Position numbers and translations under genes: made by a program
Shown here: piece by piece, positions 25,092 through 35,033 of the stretch
Layout: each line of letters begins with the position of its first letter
Position numbering within the stretch: position 1 is the first letter of the stretch
Notes under the pieces: model-generated
What the model saw: only the letters and a program-made list of their open reading frames with translations
The model's database searches: none
Told to the model about the DNA's origin: nothing
NCBI GenBank assembly: GCA_001913845.2
Contig: MKGP02000060.1
Location: forward strand, 1-56,113
DNA: 56,113 nt
Reading direction: 5' to 3'
From: Limnothrix sp. CACIAM 69d
GTDB taxonomy: Bacteria; Cyanobacteriota; Cyanobacteriia; CACIAM-69d

Positions 25092-26285
25092 CTAGACCGT
25101 CGCGGCCGCCATGTCGTAGTGGATGCCAGCCGCAGCCAGGCGATCGAGCGCTTCACCCAACCGGGGCAAATCGCAAATCAAGCTCACCCGCACATAGCCC
25201 TCACCCCCCGGGCCAAAGGCATTCCCCGGCGTAAACACCACGCCCGTTTGCTCCAACACCGACAACGCAAAATCCGTGGAAGTCAATCCCGGCGGGCAGG
25301 GAACCCACAAATACATCGTGGCGCGGGTGGGTTTGAGCGACCAACCCAACTGGTTGAACCGCTCCACCAGGAAATCCCGGCGCGATCGATAGCGGGTTTG
25401 CACCTCCGTTAGGTAGCTGTCGGGCATTGACAGGGCCGTTTCCGCCGCCTTTTGCAGCGCCGAAAAGATGCCGTAGTCCAGGTTGGTTTTCAGGGTACGC
25501 AGGCCCTGCACAATCTCCGAGTTGCCCACCACAAAGCCGACCCGCCAGCCCGCCATGTTGTAGGTTTTCGAGAGGGTGTGGAACTCCACGCCGATCTCTT
25601 TTGCGCCGGGAATTTCCAGCAAGCTAGTGGGCTGATAGCCATCAAAAGCCAGTTCCGCATAACAGAGATCGTGAACCAGTAAAATCTCGTGCTTGCGGGC
25701 AAAGGCCACCGCCTCTTCGTAAAACTCGCGCGGAGCCGTGGCGGCGGTGGGATTGCTGGGATAGTTGAAGTAAAGGATCTTGGCGCGATCGGCCACGTCT
25801 TCGGGAATCGAACCAAAGTCAATCAGCCAGTCTTGCTCGGCCTTCAGGACGATCGTGTGTAGGTTCGCTCCGGCCAGCAGCGGCCCCCGGAAGTGGGGCG
25901 GATAGGCGGGGCTGGGCACGAGGATCGTATCGCCGGGGTTGATATAGGCCAGGGCCAAGTGGGTGAGTCCTTCTTTAGAACCCAACAGGGGCAGGGCTTC
26001 GCTGTCGGAACTGAGCTTCACGCCATAGCGCCGCTCATACCAAGTGGTGATCGCTTCCCGAAAGCTGGCTTTGCCCTCAAAGGGTGGGTAGCCGTGGCCG
26101 TTGGGATCGTCGAGGGCTTCCTTGGCGGCGGCAATCACCGGGGCGGGGGCGGGGCCATCGGGGTTGCCCATGCCCAAGTCGATCAGGTCGAGGCCCTGTT
26201 GGCGGGCGTTGGCTTTCAGTTCGTCCAGGCGGGCAAAAACGTATTGCGGCAAAACACGCAGGCGATCGGCGGGTTGAATTTTCAT
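25092..26285 (-). CDS. PLP aminotransferase (class I; DapL/AlaC-like)
   Basis: A 397-residue fold-type I aminotransferase. It shows the N-terminal DLGMGNPDGPAPAPVI, NYPSNPTAATAP (the substrate-contacting asparagine), VHDLCYAELAFDG and the PLP-binding lysine in SKTYNMAGWRVGF (around residue 240). Similar proteins are annotated as LL-diaminopimelate, aspartate or alanine aminotransferases. The diagnostic differences cannot be settled by eye, so no gene name is given. Its ATG overlaps the stop codon of the upstream dehydrogenase gene (ATGA), so the two are translated together and may act in one pathway. Confidence 0.85.
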   Translation of the reverse strand: MKIQPADRLRVLPQYVFARLDELKANARQQGLDLIDLGMGNPDGPAPAPVIAAAKEALDDPNGHGYPPFEGKASFREAITTWYERRYGVKLSSDSEALPLLGSKEGLTHLALAYINPGDTILVPSPAYPPHFRGPLLAGANLHTIVLKAEQDWLIDFGSIPEDVADRAKILYFNYPSNPTAATAPREFYEEAVAFARKHEILLVHDLCYAELAFDGYQPTSLLEIPGAKEIGVEFHTLSKTYNMAGWRVGFVVGNSEIVQGLRTLKTNLDYGIFSALQKAAETALSMPDSYLTEVQTRYRSRRDFLVERFNQLGWSLKPTRATMYLWVPCPPGLTSTDFALSVLEQTGVVFTPGNAFGPGGEGYVRVSLICDLPRLGEALDRLAAAGIHYDMAAATV

Positions 26286-27472
26286 GGCTGAGTGACCTCC
26301 TCTCCGTGGTAGATGGGGGCCGCGGCGATCGGCCCGCCATCGGGGCTGAAGCTGCTGCGGCAGGGGGCGAGGGTTGACACTAGGGCCGCCATCACTTGGT
26401 CGGCACTCACGGGGAAGGGCAGGTGATGAATATCCGATCGCTCATGGCAGGCCAACTCTGCGGCCTGTTTCAAATCCTGAAGCGTCATTTGTCCAAGGCC
26501 CAGGTCTTCCAGGCAACGCGGCAACCCGATCGCCTCATAAAAACTCAGCAACTGGGCCCGGGCAGCGGCGGCCAGTTGGCTGCCTTGGATCATTTCTTCG
26601 AGCCGCAGTTGGGCCAAAATCCCGAGGGCGACCTTTTCGCCATGCAGCGTGCCGTGACTGGCGTGAATGTGGGTGAGGCCGTTGTGGATCGCGTGGGCGG
26701 CCACGGTGCGACATTGGGCCCCGCCCAAGCCGCCAATCACGCCGGCCATCAGCACGGACGCATCGACGACCTCTTGCCAGAGGGGGCCGCCGGGTTGGGC
26801 GATCGCCTCGGCGGATTTTTGCAATAGCAAATCTCGCAACACCCGGGCCGATTGAACGGCGGCGATGATCGTGGTTTGTTCGGAGCGGCCACTGCTGATG
26901 GAGGCTTCGTACCATTTGGCGATCGCGTCACCGATGCCCGCCACCAAGGTGCGAGTCGGGGCCGTCTGCACCAGTTGATAATCCAAAATCAACAGGTCGG
27001 GGCAGCGATCGAGCGTCACATCGTAGAGAAACGCCCCCGTTTCGGAATAAACATTGGAGAGGGCTGTCCAGGCGGCGCAAGTGGCCCCGGAACTGGGAAT
27101 CGTGGCGATCGGGATTTTCAGTTGGTGAGCCACCAGCTTGGCCGCATCCAGGGCCTTGCCGCCGCCGGTGCCGATGATGTAGTCCGCTCGATGGGCCTTG
27201 GCCGCCACGCGCAGGCGTTCCAGGCTGCTTTCACAGCAATCGGGCAAATAATTGGTGGCGATGCTTTTAGCCCCGATTTGCTCCAGGATCGGCTGCAAAG
27301 GGGGTAGCAGGGCCGCAAGGGAACGATCGCCCCCGATGATCAGGGGACGCTTGCCCAACCGGGCCAGTTCTGCTCCTGCCTGGGCGATCGCACCCCAACC
27401 GCGTGTCACCCTGGCCGGGGCGATCGTTAAGGCTGGAATTGGCACGGTCACGGCAATAGGAGCAGTCGGCAT
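26282..27472 (-). CDS. Iron-containing alcohol dehydrogenase family protein
   Basis: A 396-residue enzyme of the glycerol dehydrogenase / group III alcohol dehydrogenase type. The NAD-binding GTGGGKALDAAKLV, the middle TIPSSGATCAAWTALSNVY, and metal ligands in GIGDAIAKWYEA, AAHAIHNGL and SHGTLHGEKVALG are all present. The start is set at ATG 27472; GTG 27481 is an alternative. The family reduces or oxidises small polyols or aldehydes with NAD(P). The substrate is unknown, and the 4-base overlap with an aminotransferase gene hints at amino-alcohol or sugar-amine chemistry. Confidence 0.85.
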   Translation of the reverse strand: MPTAPIAVTVPIPALTIAPARVTRGWGAIAQAGAELARLGKRPLIIGGDRSLAALLPPLQPILEQIGAKSIATNYLPDCCESSLERLRVAAKAHRADYIIGTGGGKALDAAKLVAHQLKIPIATIPSSGATCAAWTALSNVYSETGAFLYDVTLDRCPDLLILDYQLVQTAPTRTLVAGIGDAIAKWYEASISSGRSEQTTIIAAVQSARVLRDLLLQKSAEAIAQPGGPLWQEVVDASVLMAGVIGGLGGAQCRTVAAHAIHNGLTHIHASHGTLHGEKVALGILAQLRLEEMIQGSQLAAAARAQLLSFYEAIGLPRCLEDLGLGQMTLQDLKQAAELACHERSDIHHLPFPVSADQVMAALVSTLAPCRSSFSPDGGPIAAAPIYHGEEVTQP

Positions 27473-27602
27473 GGCAGTCACCCACTACGATTAGGAATTG
27501 ACCAGAAAGTACACTTTACTCTATGGCGGGAATAGACAGCGCACGATCATTTTTTGGCTGTCGTTGGCTGTTGTTGGCTGTCGCCAATGGTGACCTTATC
27601 GA

Positions 27603-28823
27603 ATGTTGTTGCGATCCAATTTTCAACTCTGGCGGTGGCGGGCGATCGCGGCACGCTGCTCAAGCCTTGGCCTGCTCTCTCTGCTCTTAGGTTGCGCCAG
27701 TGACTTGCCCAAGGCACAGTTACCGAGCGTTACAGAACTGCCCAACGATCGGGACACCTTGATCGTGACCACGGACATTAACAATCAAGGCCCCGACCCC
27801 TCGCGGTTGGCATTTTATACGGCCGATTTACAAACGGGCTTGGTAGCTCGCTGGCTGCTGCAAAACGACGTGGAGATTGAGCAGCCCAACAAAAACCAAG
27901 CCCTCATTGAAAATGGCCCGCCCGTTCTGTTGCGCGATGGCAGCGGGTTGATCTATCAAGGCGTATTTTCCGGGCGATCGAGTCCCTTTTTGATTACGCC
28001 CCAAGGGGGAGTGCGATCGCTCACCGTTCCCCCCGCTGCCCAAAGCTCCAATGGGCGGCGGGCCTGGAGTGCCGATGGCCGTTGGTTGGCCTATGAACGA
28101 ATTGAGCCGCGTGGTGAAGCCACCTTTTCGGAAATTTACTTACTCGATCGGCAAACGGGTCAACAGCGCCTTTGGCTCGCGAACAATGATGCCGATCGGG
28201 AAATTCGTTGGATGAGCTGGTCTCCCGATAGTCAGCGCCTGGCCGTTGCCCGCTATCAACTGGGACAAGAAGCGGTGGATCTGACCCTGCTGGATCTGCA
28301 AAAGCCGCCCCAAGTGCTGATTCGGGAAGGGGAAACCACGCCTTTTCAAGTGCCCGAAGTCTCTATGTATGACTTCCAGTGGTTACCGGATAGTCAGCGG
28401 CTGAGCTTTTTAAATCATCGCAACCCGGCCGTGCGCGGCAACGACGATCCGCTTGATGAATTTTTGAGTTTTCAGTGGCTTTTTCCCCAATCATCTGGGG
28501 TGAAATCCCAGTCCTCGATCTGGATTTTAGATATCCGAACGCGTCAGTTTCAGGAATTGCCGCTGCTGACCCAAGGGGAGCGCCTGGGGGATTTATCGGC
28601 CTACACCTGGTCACCGGACGGCCAACAACTGGCTTTGGTGGCCGGCTTTGCGGGCCCCTGTCGGCGGCTGGTGACCGCTGGTCAGATCACCTGTAGTGAC
28701 CATATCTATGTGGCGAGTGCGGATGGTCGTCGGTTGCGGCAGTTAACCCAGGTGGAGCAGTGGCCGAGCTATCGGGTGTTGTGGTTTTCTCCCCAACGTC
28801 CTGCGGGGCGGCCGTCGTTCTGA
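27603..28823 (+). CDS. TolB-like beta-propeller lipoprotein
   Basis: A 406-residue protein. The signal segment ends in the lipobox LLLGC around residue 31, so it should be lipid-anchored in the membrane. The rest carries repeated PD40/TolB-type blades: AWSADGRWLAYERI, SWSPDSQRLAVARY, QWLPDSQRLSFLNH and TWSPDGQQLALVAG. About six blades can be counted, enough for a propeller. TolB-like propellers usually mediate protein contacts in the periplasm. It diverges from the dehydrogenase gene (130 bases) and is followed, 133 bases on, by the alpha-mannosidase. The function is unknown. Confidence 0.8.
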   Translation: MLLRSNFQLWRWRAIAARCSSLGLLSLLLGCASDLPKAQLPSVTELPNDRDTLIVTTDINNQGPDPSRLAFYTADLQTGLVARWLLQNDVEIEQPNKNQALIENGPPVLLRDGSGLIYQGVFSGRSSPFLITPQGGVRSLTVPPAAQSSNGRRAWSADGRWLAYERIEPRGEATFSEIYLLDRQTGQQRLWLANNDADREIRWMSWSPDSQRLAVARYQLGQEAVDLTLLDLQKPPQVLIREGETTPFQVPEVSMYDFQWLPDSQRLSFLNHRNPAVRGNDDPLDEFLSFQWLFPQSSGVKSQSSIWILDIRTRQFQELPLLTQGERLGDLSAYTWSPDGQQLALVAGFAGPCRRLVTAGQITCSDHIYVASADGRRLRQLTQVEQWPSYRVLWFSPQRPAGRPSF

Positions 28824-28956
28824 TGGCAACCGAATTTAAGCCTGATTTGAGTCTCAGTGGTCTCAAATTCCATGGGAGTGAACGAGCCAGCGAAAGAGCG
28901 ACGGGAGAATGGCCTTTAAATTGGAGAAAGTATACATACACTGAGCCTAGCTTCCC

Positions 28957-31900
28957 GTGACTCCGCAGAATTCTGAGCCTTGGCAGTTCTCGATTGATCG
29001 GCTGCGTTCCCTCACTCGATATCGCTGCCAAACCGCTTGGCAGGGGTGGCGAGGTGAATTGCGTTTAGATTGGGCCTTGGATCCCGATCGGTGGTCGCGT
29101 TGGCCGCAGATGGCGGTGAATGACAAGGGCCACATTCCCGTGGCGGCGGGCCGATCGACCCTGTGGTTAGCCCAGCGGATTGTGATTCCGGACTATTTAG
29201 CAGAACCCTACCCGATCGCGGGGCTGACGCTGCGGCTGGCCTTGGGGTGGTGGGCGGAAGTGGCGGAAATTTATCTGAATGGGCAATTTGTCCAGGCGGG
29301 GGATCTCTTCGATCCGGCCTGTCGGCGGTTGCTGAGTGCGGCGGCTGAACCGGGCATGGCGTTTGATTTGGCGATTCGATTGGTGTCACCTGGCCATGAT
29401 CAAGGGGCGTTGGTGAAGGCGGAGCTGATTTTTGAGACGGCTTCTTTGGTCGATCGCCTGGATCCGGGAACGCTGGCCGATGAGTTGGCGGTGGTGGCTC
29501 AGTTTGCCACGTTGGAATCGTCCGATCGCCCCGATCGCACCAGTTTGGATCAGGCGATTGGGCAAATTCACTGGGCAGCCATCGCCGATCGGGTGGCCTT
29601 TGAAGCCTCCCTGCAACGGGCCCGCCAAACCCTGGTGGCTGCCGGTTGGGCCGATTGGCTCAAGCGGCGGCAAATCCACGCCGTGGGCCATGCTCACCTG
29701 GACATGGCTTGGCTCTGGCCCGTGGCGGATACCTGGGATGCGGCCGATCGCACCTTTCGATCGGTCTTGCAGTTGCAAACGGAATTTCCTGACCTGACCT
29801 TCACCCATTCCAGCCCGGCCCTGTTTGAGTGGCTGGCGACCGATCGCCCGGCCCTGATGGCCCAAGTGCGCGATCGCGCCGTGGAAGGACGGTGGGAACT
29901 GGCGGCGGGCCTCTGGATTGAACCGGACTTGAACTGCATCAGCGGCGAATCGATCGCCCGCCAAATTCTTTACGGTCAACAATTTGCCCTTAACCATCAA
30001 GGCCAGTGGGTGGCGGATCAACCGGCCCGGATTGCCTGGTTGCCCGATACCTTTGGGTTTTGCTGGCAATTGCCGCAACTATTGCGGTTAGGGGGCATTG
30101 ATATTTTTGCCACCCAAAAACTGCGCTGGAACGACACCACCCGCTTTCCCCACGAGGCCATCACCTGGGAAAGTCCCGATGGGTCGCAAGTGTTGGGCTG
30201 GATGTTGCCGCCCATTGGCACGGACGCGGATCCCCTGGCGATCGCTCGGTATGCCGTCGATTGGGAACAGGCCACCGGCCAAACCACCAGCCTTTGGTTA
30301 CCGGGGCTGGGCGATCGAGGCGGCGGCCCCACCCGAGAAATGCTGGAGCAGTGGCAGCGCTGGTCAGCCTCTCCCCTGTTCCCGAAGCTAGGGTTTGGAC
30401 GGGTGACCGACTTGGGCGCAAAACTCGCCGCGATCGACACCTGGCCCCGCTGGCGCAATGAACTGTATCTGGAGTTCCATCGCGGTTGCTACACCACCCA
30501 TTTGGATCAAAAGCTGGCCAACCGCCGCTGTGAGGGACTGCTGTATGAAGCGGAGCTGTGGTGGTCTTTGGCGGAAATAGCGGGGTTGGTGACTCCCGAG
30601 TTGGCCACCGCTGCTTTTGCAGACCTGGAGCAGGCCTGGAAACGGGTGCTGTTTAACCAGTTCCATGACATTTTGCCCGGTACTTCGATCCCAGAAGTCT
30701 ATGAAACGGTGAATGGGGATTGGCAGGTGGCGGAAGCGGGGGCCTTGGCCGGGCGCGATCGCGCATTAAATCATTGGTGCGCGGCGATCGACCTGACCCA
30801 ACCGCCCGTGGCCGGAGCTTCCCCCGTGGTGATTTTTAACAGCCTCAGTTGGGAGCGATCGGGCGTGGTGGAACTGGGGCTGCCCCCGGGATCTTGGCGG
30901 GCGGTGAGTGGTGATGGGCAACCGTTGTTAACTCAGCGATCGGGGCCCCGGGGCGATCGGTTGTTGGTGCAGGTGAATGACTGTCCCGGCGTGGGTTATC
31001 AATGCCTGTGGTTAGTGCCCGATGCCGAACCTACGATGGTGGACTTGCAACATTTACCCAGCGAGCCGCCGATTCTGCAAAATCCCTGGTTACGGGTCAC
31101 GATCGATTCAATCACCGGCAACATCAGCAGTTTGTTTGACATCATCCAAAATTGCGAAATCCTGTCCGGTCCCGGCAACGAGCTGCAAGCCTTTCGGGAT
31201 GCGGGGCAATATTGGGACGCTTGGAATATTGATCCCGCCTACGAAACTAACGCGCTGCCTCCGGCTCAACTGTTGGATTGGCAATGGGAAGAGTCCGGCC
31301 CCGTGCGCCAGGTGCTGCGAGTGCGGCGACAGGTGGGGCAATCGGTGATCACTCAAGATTACGTTCTGGAGTCCCGATCGCCCCTGTTGCAAATTCGCAC
31401 CACCGCCCAATGGCAAGAAACCCAAGTGCTTTTAAAAGCCGCCTTTCCCCTCAGTGACGAACCGGATCTCGCCACCTACGAAATTCCTTGCGGGGCAATT
31501 GTTCGCCCCACTCGACCCAGCACCGCCGCCGAACAAGCCAAGTGGGAAGTGCCCGCCCTGCGCTGGGCTGACTTGGCTGCCCGCTTAATTGCGGATTATC
31601 CTGCTGCACCTGGGCGATCGACCCCCGACGCGGCCACCGATGCGACCCCCGATCGGACTCCCCAAATTGCGGATCCCACGCCGCAGGATGTGGCGGCCTG
31701 GGGGGTGAGTGTATTAACCACGGGGCCCCATGGGTTTGATGCCAAGCCGGGTCAGTTGCGCTTGAGTTTGTTGCGATCGCCCTGCTGGCCCGATCCCCAC
31801 AGCGATCGGGGTACCTGGGAATTTACCTACGCGATCTATCCCCACTTGGGCGGCTGGCAAGGGGCCCAGACGGTGCAGCGATCGGCCGAGTTGCAATCAC

Positions 31901-32289
31901 CACTCTTAGCCTGTTGGGTTCCTGTGCCCGCCACTGAGGATCCTCCATTAGCCGAAGCTGCGGCCGACCCGTCGATCGCGCCCCAGTTGCCCACCCAAGC
32001 CACCTTGCTCAACTTGGGCTGTGACCATGCCCAACTGATGGCCCTCACCCGCCATCCCCAACGGGCCGATCGCTGGTTGTTGCGGCTTTATGAAAGTGTC
32101 GGTCGATCGGGTCAGTTGCACCTGACTAGCGATTTGCCCTTGACCTGGGGCGATCGGGTCAACTTGTTGGGCGATCCGCTCCCGGATTCTGACCCAACGC
32201 CCGCAGCAACAACCCCAGCAGACCCCGCCAGCACAAAGGCGATCAAGCCCTGGCAAATTTGTTGCCTGGAACTCGATCGCCTCAACTAA
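28957..32289 (+). CDS. GH38 alpha-mannosidase
   Basis: A large (1110-residue) glycoside hydrolase of family 38, which removes alpha-linked mannose with a zinc-dependent retaining mechanism. The zinc-binding HAHLDMAWLWP (245-255; His247, Asp249) and the nucleophile aspartate in WLPDTFGFCWQLPQLL (around 364) are present. NQFHDILPGTSIPEVYE is the third conserved block. The C-terminal ~450 residues form the usual beta-sandwich domains, with Asp/Thr/Pro-rich inserts around 890-910 and 1080-1100. No signal peptide is seen, so it is probably cytoplasmic. The GTG start gives MTPQNSEPWQ. Its partner substrate is not evident; a GH116 enzyme is encoded 10 kb downstream. Confidence 0.92.
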   Translation: MTPQNSEPWQFSIDRLRSLTRYRCQTAWQGWRGELRLDWALDPDRWSRWPQMAVNDKGHIPVAAGRSTLWLAQRIVIPDYLAEPYPIAGLTLRLALGWWAEVAEIYLNGQFVQAGDLFDPACRRLLSAAAEPGMAFDLAIRLVSPGHDQGALVKAELIFETASLVDRLDPGTLADELAVVAQFATLESSDRPDRTSLDQAIGQIHWAAIADRVAFEASLQRARQTLVAAGWADWLKRRQIHAVGHAHLDMAWLWPVADTWDAADRTFRSVLQLQTEFPDLTFTHSSPALFEWLATDRPALMAQVRDRAVEGRWELAAGLWIEPDLNCISGESIARQILYGQQFALNHQGQWVADQPARIAWLPDTFGFCWQLPQLLRLGGIDIFATQKLRWNDTTRFPHEAITWESPDGSQVLGWMLPPIGTDADPLAIARYAVDWEQATGQTTSLWLPGLGDRGGGPTREMLEQWQRWSASPLFPKLGFGRVTDLGAKLAAIDTWPRWRNELYLEFHRGCYTTHLDQKLANRRCEGLLYEAELWWSLAEIAGLVTPELATAAFADLEQAWKRVLFNQFHDILPGTSIPEVYETVNGDWQVAEAGALAGRDRALNHWCAAIDLTQPPVAGASPVVIFNSLSWERSGVVELGLPPGSWRAVSGDGQPLLTQRSGPRGDRLLVQVNDCPGVGYQCLWLVPDAEPTMVDLQHLPSEPPILQNPWLRVTIDSITGNISSLFDIIQNCEILSGPGNELQAFRDAGQYWDAWNIDPAYETNALPPAQLLDWQWEESGPVRQVLRVRRQVGQSVITQDYVLESRSPLLQIRTTAQWQETQVLLKAAFPLSDEPDLATYEIPCGAIVRPTRPSTAAEQAKWEVPALRWADLAARLIADYPAAPGRSTPDAATDATPDRTPQIADPTPQDVAAWGVSVLTTGPHGFDAKPGQLRLSLLRSPCWPDPHSDRGTWEFTYAIYPHLGGWQGAQTVQRSAELQSPLLACWVPVPATEDPPLAEAAADPSIAPQLPTQATLLNLGCDHAQLMALTRHPQRADRWLLRLYESVGRSGQLHLTSDLPLTWGDRVNLLGDPLPDSDPTPAATTPADPASTKAIKPWQICCLELDRLN

Positions 32290-32348
32290 TCGCTCCCAAT
32301 TGAACTTATTTCCCAGACTGGCTGGGAACCACGGTCTCCGTTAGCCGC

Positions 32349-33419
32349 CTAGGATTCCCTTGAAGATTCGTGAGCCTCGCCCTCCGGAGCCGCGCTGCGT
32401 GGCCGCGGTTTCGATGGCTTTTGGTCTCCGTTCCGTTGGGGCCGTGGTGTGGCGGGCCGAGTTCCTTCGGGCCGATCTCCCGGCGGGCGATCGTTCCGAT
32501 TAAACCGGCGACCGCCGCCGCCACCCCGAGGCTTGTGGTTACCCGTCGGCTTGCGGGGTTTGCGGGGGGGCATTCGTCGAATGGATGTGCCCTGCACGAT
32601 CGTCAGCACATCGCCTTCCCGCTTCACCTCCACATCCCAGAAATGGCCCACGGCTCGCTCACCCAGCACGCCCTTCAAGTGGATCTTGAACGCCTTCGCC
32701 TTGTCATCGGGGCGACGCGGCGCTTGCTGGATGCGCATGGTTACCGCCTCTTGGTCGGCCCGATGGAACATCACCTCGCCTCGGATCGAGAAAAATTCTT
32801 GATCCACCACGGCTGGCTCTAAAGCCGGCTCGTCCGATCCTTCCGGTGGCTTGCGGTGCAGGGTTTCTGGCTCCCAAACGCCCACCACTTGCAAATGCAG
32901 GTGATTTTCACGGGTGCGCGGATAAACCACCCACAGGTGTTCCTTATCAAGGTCGATGTGGTTTTTGACAAGGCTCATGACCCGGCCCAGCAACACCGCA
33001 TCGATCTGGATATCGTTTTCCACCACCAAAGCACCCTTGGTGAGGCGCTCTTCGGAAGGCAGATAGCGGCCTCGCACCAGCCCGATCGCCCGGTATTGCA
33101 TGGGGTCACTCGGCGGCGGAATGGGATGCAGTCGCAAACCAAGGGTGCTGTCCTCTTCCGGGACGGGAGCGGCTTCCTCCGGTTCCACGGGTTCCGGCGC
33201 GGCGGTCGGTTCGGGGGTGGCGGTTGGGTCTCGCCGCACGGGCTTGGAAATACTAACGATTTTGGCGGACTCTTTTTCCGGTTTAGCAGCTTCCTTGCGA
33301 GGGGCTTCTTCGGATTGAGCGGCGGGTGGATTGGGACGGACGGGGGGCGGGTTTGGCCGCTTGGGCCCGTTGTTCGGTGTGGATGACTCGGCCGCAGGCG
33401 GCTCAGACGGGGGACACAT
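32349..33419 (-). CDS. Conserved protein with Pro-rich and RGG-rich tails
   Basis: A 356-residue protein in three parts. Residues 1-105 are rich in Pro, Ala and Glu and look disordered. Residues ~107-285 form a compact, conserved-looking core (YRAIGLVRGRYLPSEERLTK; HLHLQVVGVWEPE; HLKGVLGERAVGHFWDVEV). Residues 285-356 are very basic with RGGGGGRR and many Arg-Pro steps, like an RNA-binding RGG tail. I know such core sequences as conserved cyanobacterial hypothetical proteins, without a function. The gene is convergent with the mannosidase (59 bases). RNA binding is an inference from the tail only. Confidence 0.7.
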   Translation of the reverse strand: MCPPSEPPAAESSTPNNGPKRPNPPPVRPNPPAAQSEEAPRKEAAKPEKESAKIVSISKPVRRDPTATPEPTAAPEPVEPEEAAPVPEEDSTLGLRLHPIPPPSDPMQYRAIGLVRGRYLPSEERLTKGALVVENDIQIDAVLLGRVMSLVKNHIDLDKEHLWVVYPRTRENHLHLQVVGVWEPETLHRKPPEGSDEPALEPAVVDQEFFSIRGEVMFHRADQEAVTMRIQQAPRRPDDKAKAFKIHLKGVLGERAVGHFWDVEVKREGDVLTIVQGTSIRRMPPRKPRKPTGNHKPRGGGGGRRFNRNDRPPGDRPEGTRPATPRPQRNGDQKPSKPRPRSAAPEGEAHESSRES

Positions 33420-34071
33420 AAGACCTCCTTGCAGGGAACGGAGACAGGAGCGAGGAACAGAGATCAGTTCGGCGATCGGTCAGCCCGGCGATCGGTGCAT
33501 CACGGTGCGCATAACGATGTGTATGACACTGCATCAGCGCGAATCAGAAATGCAAATCAGAAATGCAAATCAGGACGATCGCCCCACAGCCATTGAAGAT
33601 CATTCGGCAAAAATCATTGGGCAAAGATCATTCAGGGCCGGGTTTCAGCTAGTTTCCCGAGATGAGCCGAGAAACGAGCCAAGAGACTTCAGACGAAACC
33701 GATCCGAAACTGATATTGAACGAGGACGGACATTGACGGGGCCAGCCCAGGACTCGCCCACCCCCCTGGAATGGCATTTTCCAGAGACCAATCACCCCAT
33801 GGGCCCACGGGGAAACCGGAGGTGACGGCTCAAGGGCCAAGACCCGGGGGCTGTCAATCTGCCTATTCTACTGAATGCATGGATAGCCCAAGGGAGTCAG
33901 AAGATTTTTCTGGTTTTTTGAGAGTTTGGGGAAGTGCTGCCAATTTGGACTTGACCTCAAACCCTGATGTCATAATTATTTGAGCGAAATTAGGGATCGA
34001 TCGTCGCATGGGGTTCGCTCGGTTGCCGAAGGGATCGGATCCAAGAATTCCTGTCGGTTTAGAGCGCGTGG
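33420..34071. other. Intergenic region with short direct repeats
   Basis: 652 bases between divergent genes. It holds two adjacent copies of CAGAAATGCAAAT (33544-33569) and other short near-repeats (CAAAAATCATT / CAAAGATCATT). Frames on both strands lack conserved features. No RNA gene was recognised. Confidence 0.45.
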
Positions 34072-35004
34072 ATGTCAAAATGTCGGGTTACGGCCCCCAA
34101 GAGACTTCCCCGCATGGGGCTGCTCTTCCGTCAGGCAAACGAGGCAAAAACTGTGACGAATCAAAAGCAAAACCGTTGGCTCACGAGCGCTGTGCTGTTT
34201 TTGGCGCTACTCGCTTTTGTTGGACTGTCGGTGCTGCCCCTGTTGGGAGGGTTACGCCAAACCCCCAATGCTGCCGCCAGCCCGGGGGCCAGCCCGGCCA
34301 GCTCGGAGCGCGATCGACTCATGAACGAGGCCAAGGGCTATGAGTTGGTTCTGCAACGGGAGCCGGACAATCAAACGGCCCTGCGGGGGCTGTTGGAAGC
34401 CAAGCTGAAAATGGGCGATCGCAAGGGAGCGATCGCGCCGTTGGCCAAGCTGGCGGAGCTGAACCCTTCCGAACCGGACTACGGCATTCTGTTAGCCCAA
34501 GCCCAAAAAGAGGCGGGAGACTTGGAAGCGGCAGCAGCCACCTACCGCACCCTGCTCGATCGCCAGCCCAACAGCCTCAAGGCCTTGCAAGGACTGGCCA
34601 CCCTGTTGGTGGAACAGCAGCGCCCCCAAGCGGCCGTGGGTTTGGTGCAGGAGTCATTGGATCAGGCGATCGCGGCCAATAAAAGCAAGCCCAACAGCGC
34701 CGATGTGGTGTCGATTCGGCTGCTCTTGGGCGAGGTTTACGTCAAGTTGGAGCGGTATGACGACGCGATCGCTGCGTTTGACAAGGCCCTAGAGGGCAAT
34801 CCCAAGGATTTTCGACCGGTTTTGGCCAAGGCGATCGTGCTGCGCAACCAAGGCAAGACTCAACAGGCTGAAGAATTGTTTGCAACGGCTGCGGGGTTAG
34901 CGCCCGATCGATTCAAGGATCAAATCCGCAAGCTGGCGGCCACGGAACCCGGCGCTGAGCAAACCCCCGCCGCCAGCCCCAGTCCGTCGCCTGCACAGCC
35001 CTAG
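34072..35004 (+). CDS. Membrane-anchored TPR protein
   Basis: A 310-residue protein. One membrane segment (LTSAVLFLALLAFVGLSVLP, ~37-56) is followed by a short linker and about five tetratricopeptide repeats (~80-290), for example ERYDDAIAAFDKALEGNPKD. TPRs form protein-binding helical arrays. The last 20 residues are Pro/Ala/Ser rich. The start is uncertain: ATG 34072, ATG 34114 or GTG 34153 would all keep the membrane segment. Most of the protein is probably outside the membrane on the lumenal or periplasmic side. Similar proteins occur widely in cyanobacteria; the partner is unknown. Confidence 0.8.
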   Translation: MSKCRVTAPKRLPRMGLLFRQANEAKTVTNQKQNRWLTSAVLFLALLAFVGLSVLPLLGGLRQTPNAAASPGASPASSERDRLMNEAKGYELVLQREPDNQTALRGLLEAKLKMGDRKGAIAPLAKLAELNPSEPDYGILLAQAQKEAGDLEAAAATYRTLLDRQPNSLKALQGLATLLVEQQRPQAAVGLVQESLDQAIAANKSKPNSADVVSIRLLLGEVYVKLERYDDAIAAFDKALEGNPKDFRPVLAKAIVLRNQGKTQQAEELFATAAGLAPDRFKDQIRKLAATEPGAEQTPAASPSPSPAQP

Positions 35005-35033
35005 GCTCCGCTCGTCGTCAACTAACCGGCGGC

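Noticed and set aside
33331..33825. Plus-strand frame overlapping the start of the RGG protein gene
   Set aside because: Polar, without a recognisable domain, and overlaps a better-supported gene on the other strand.
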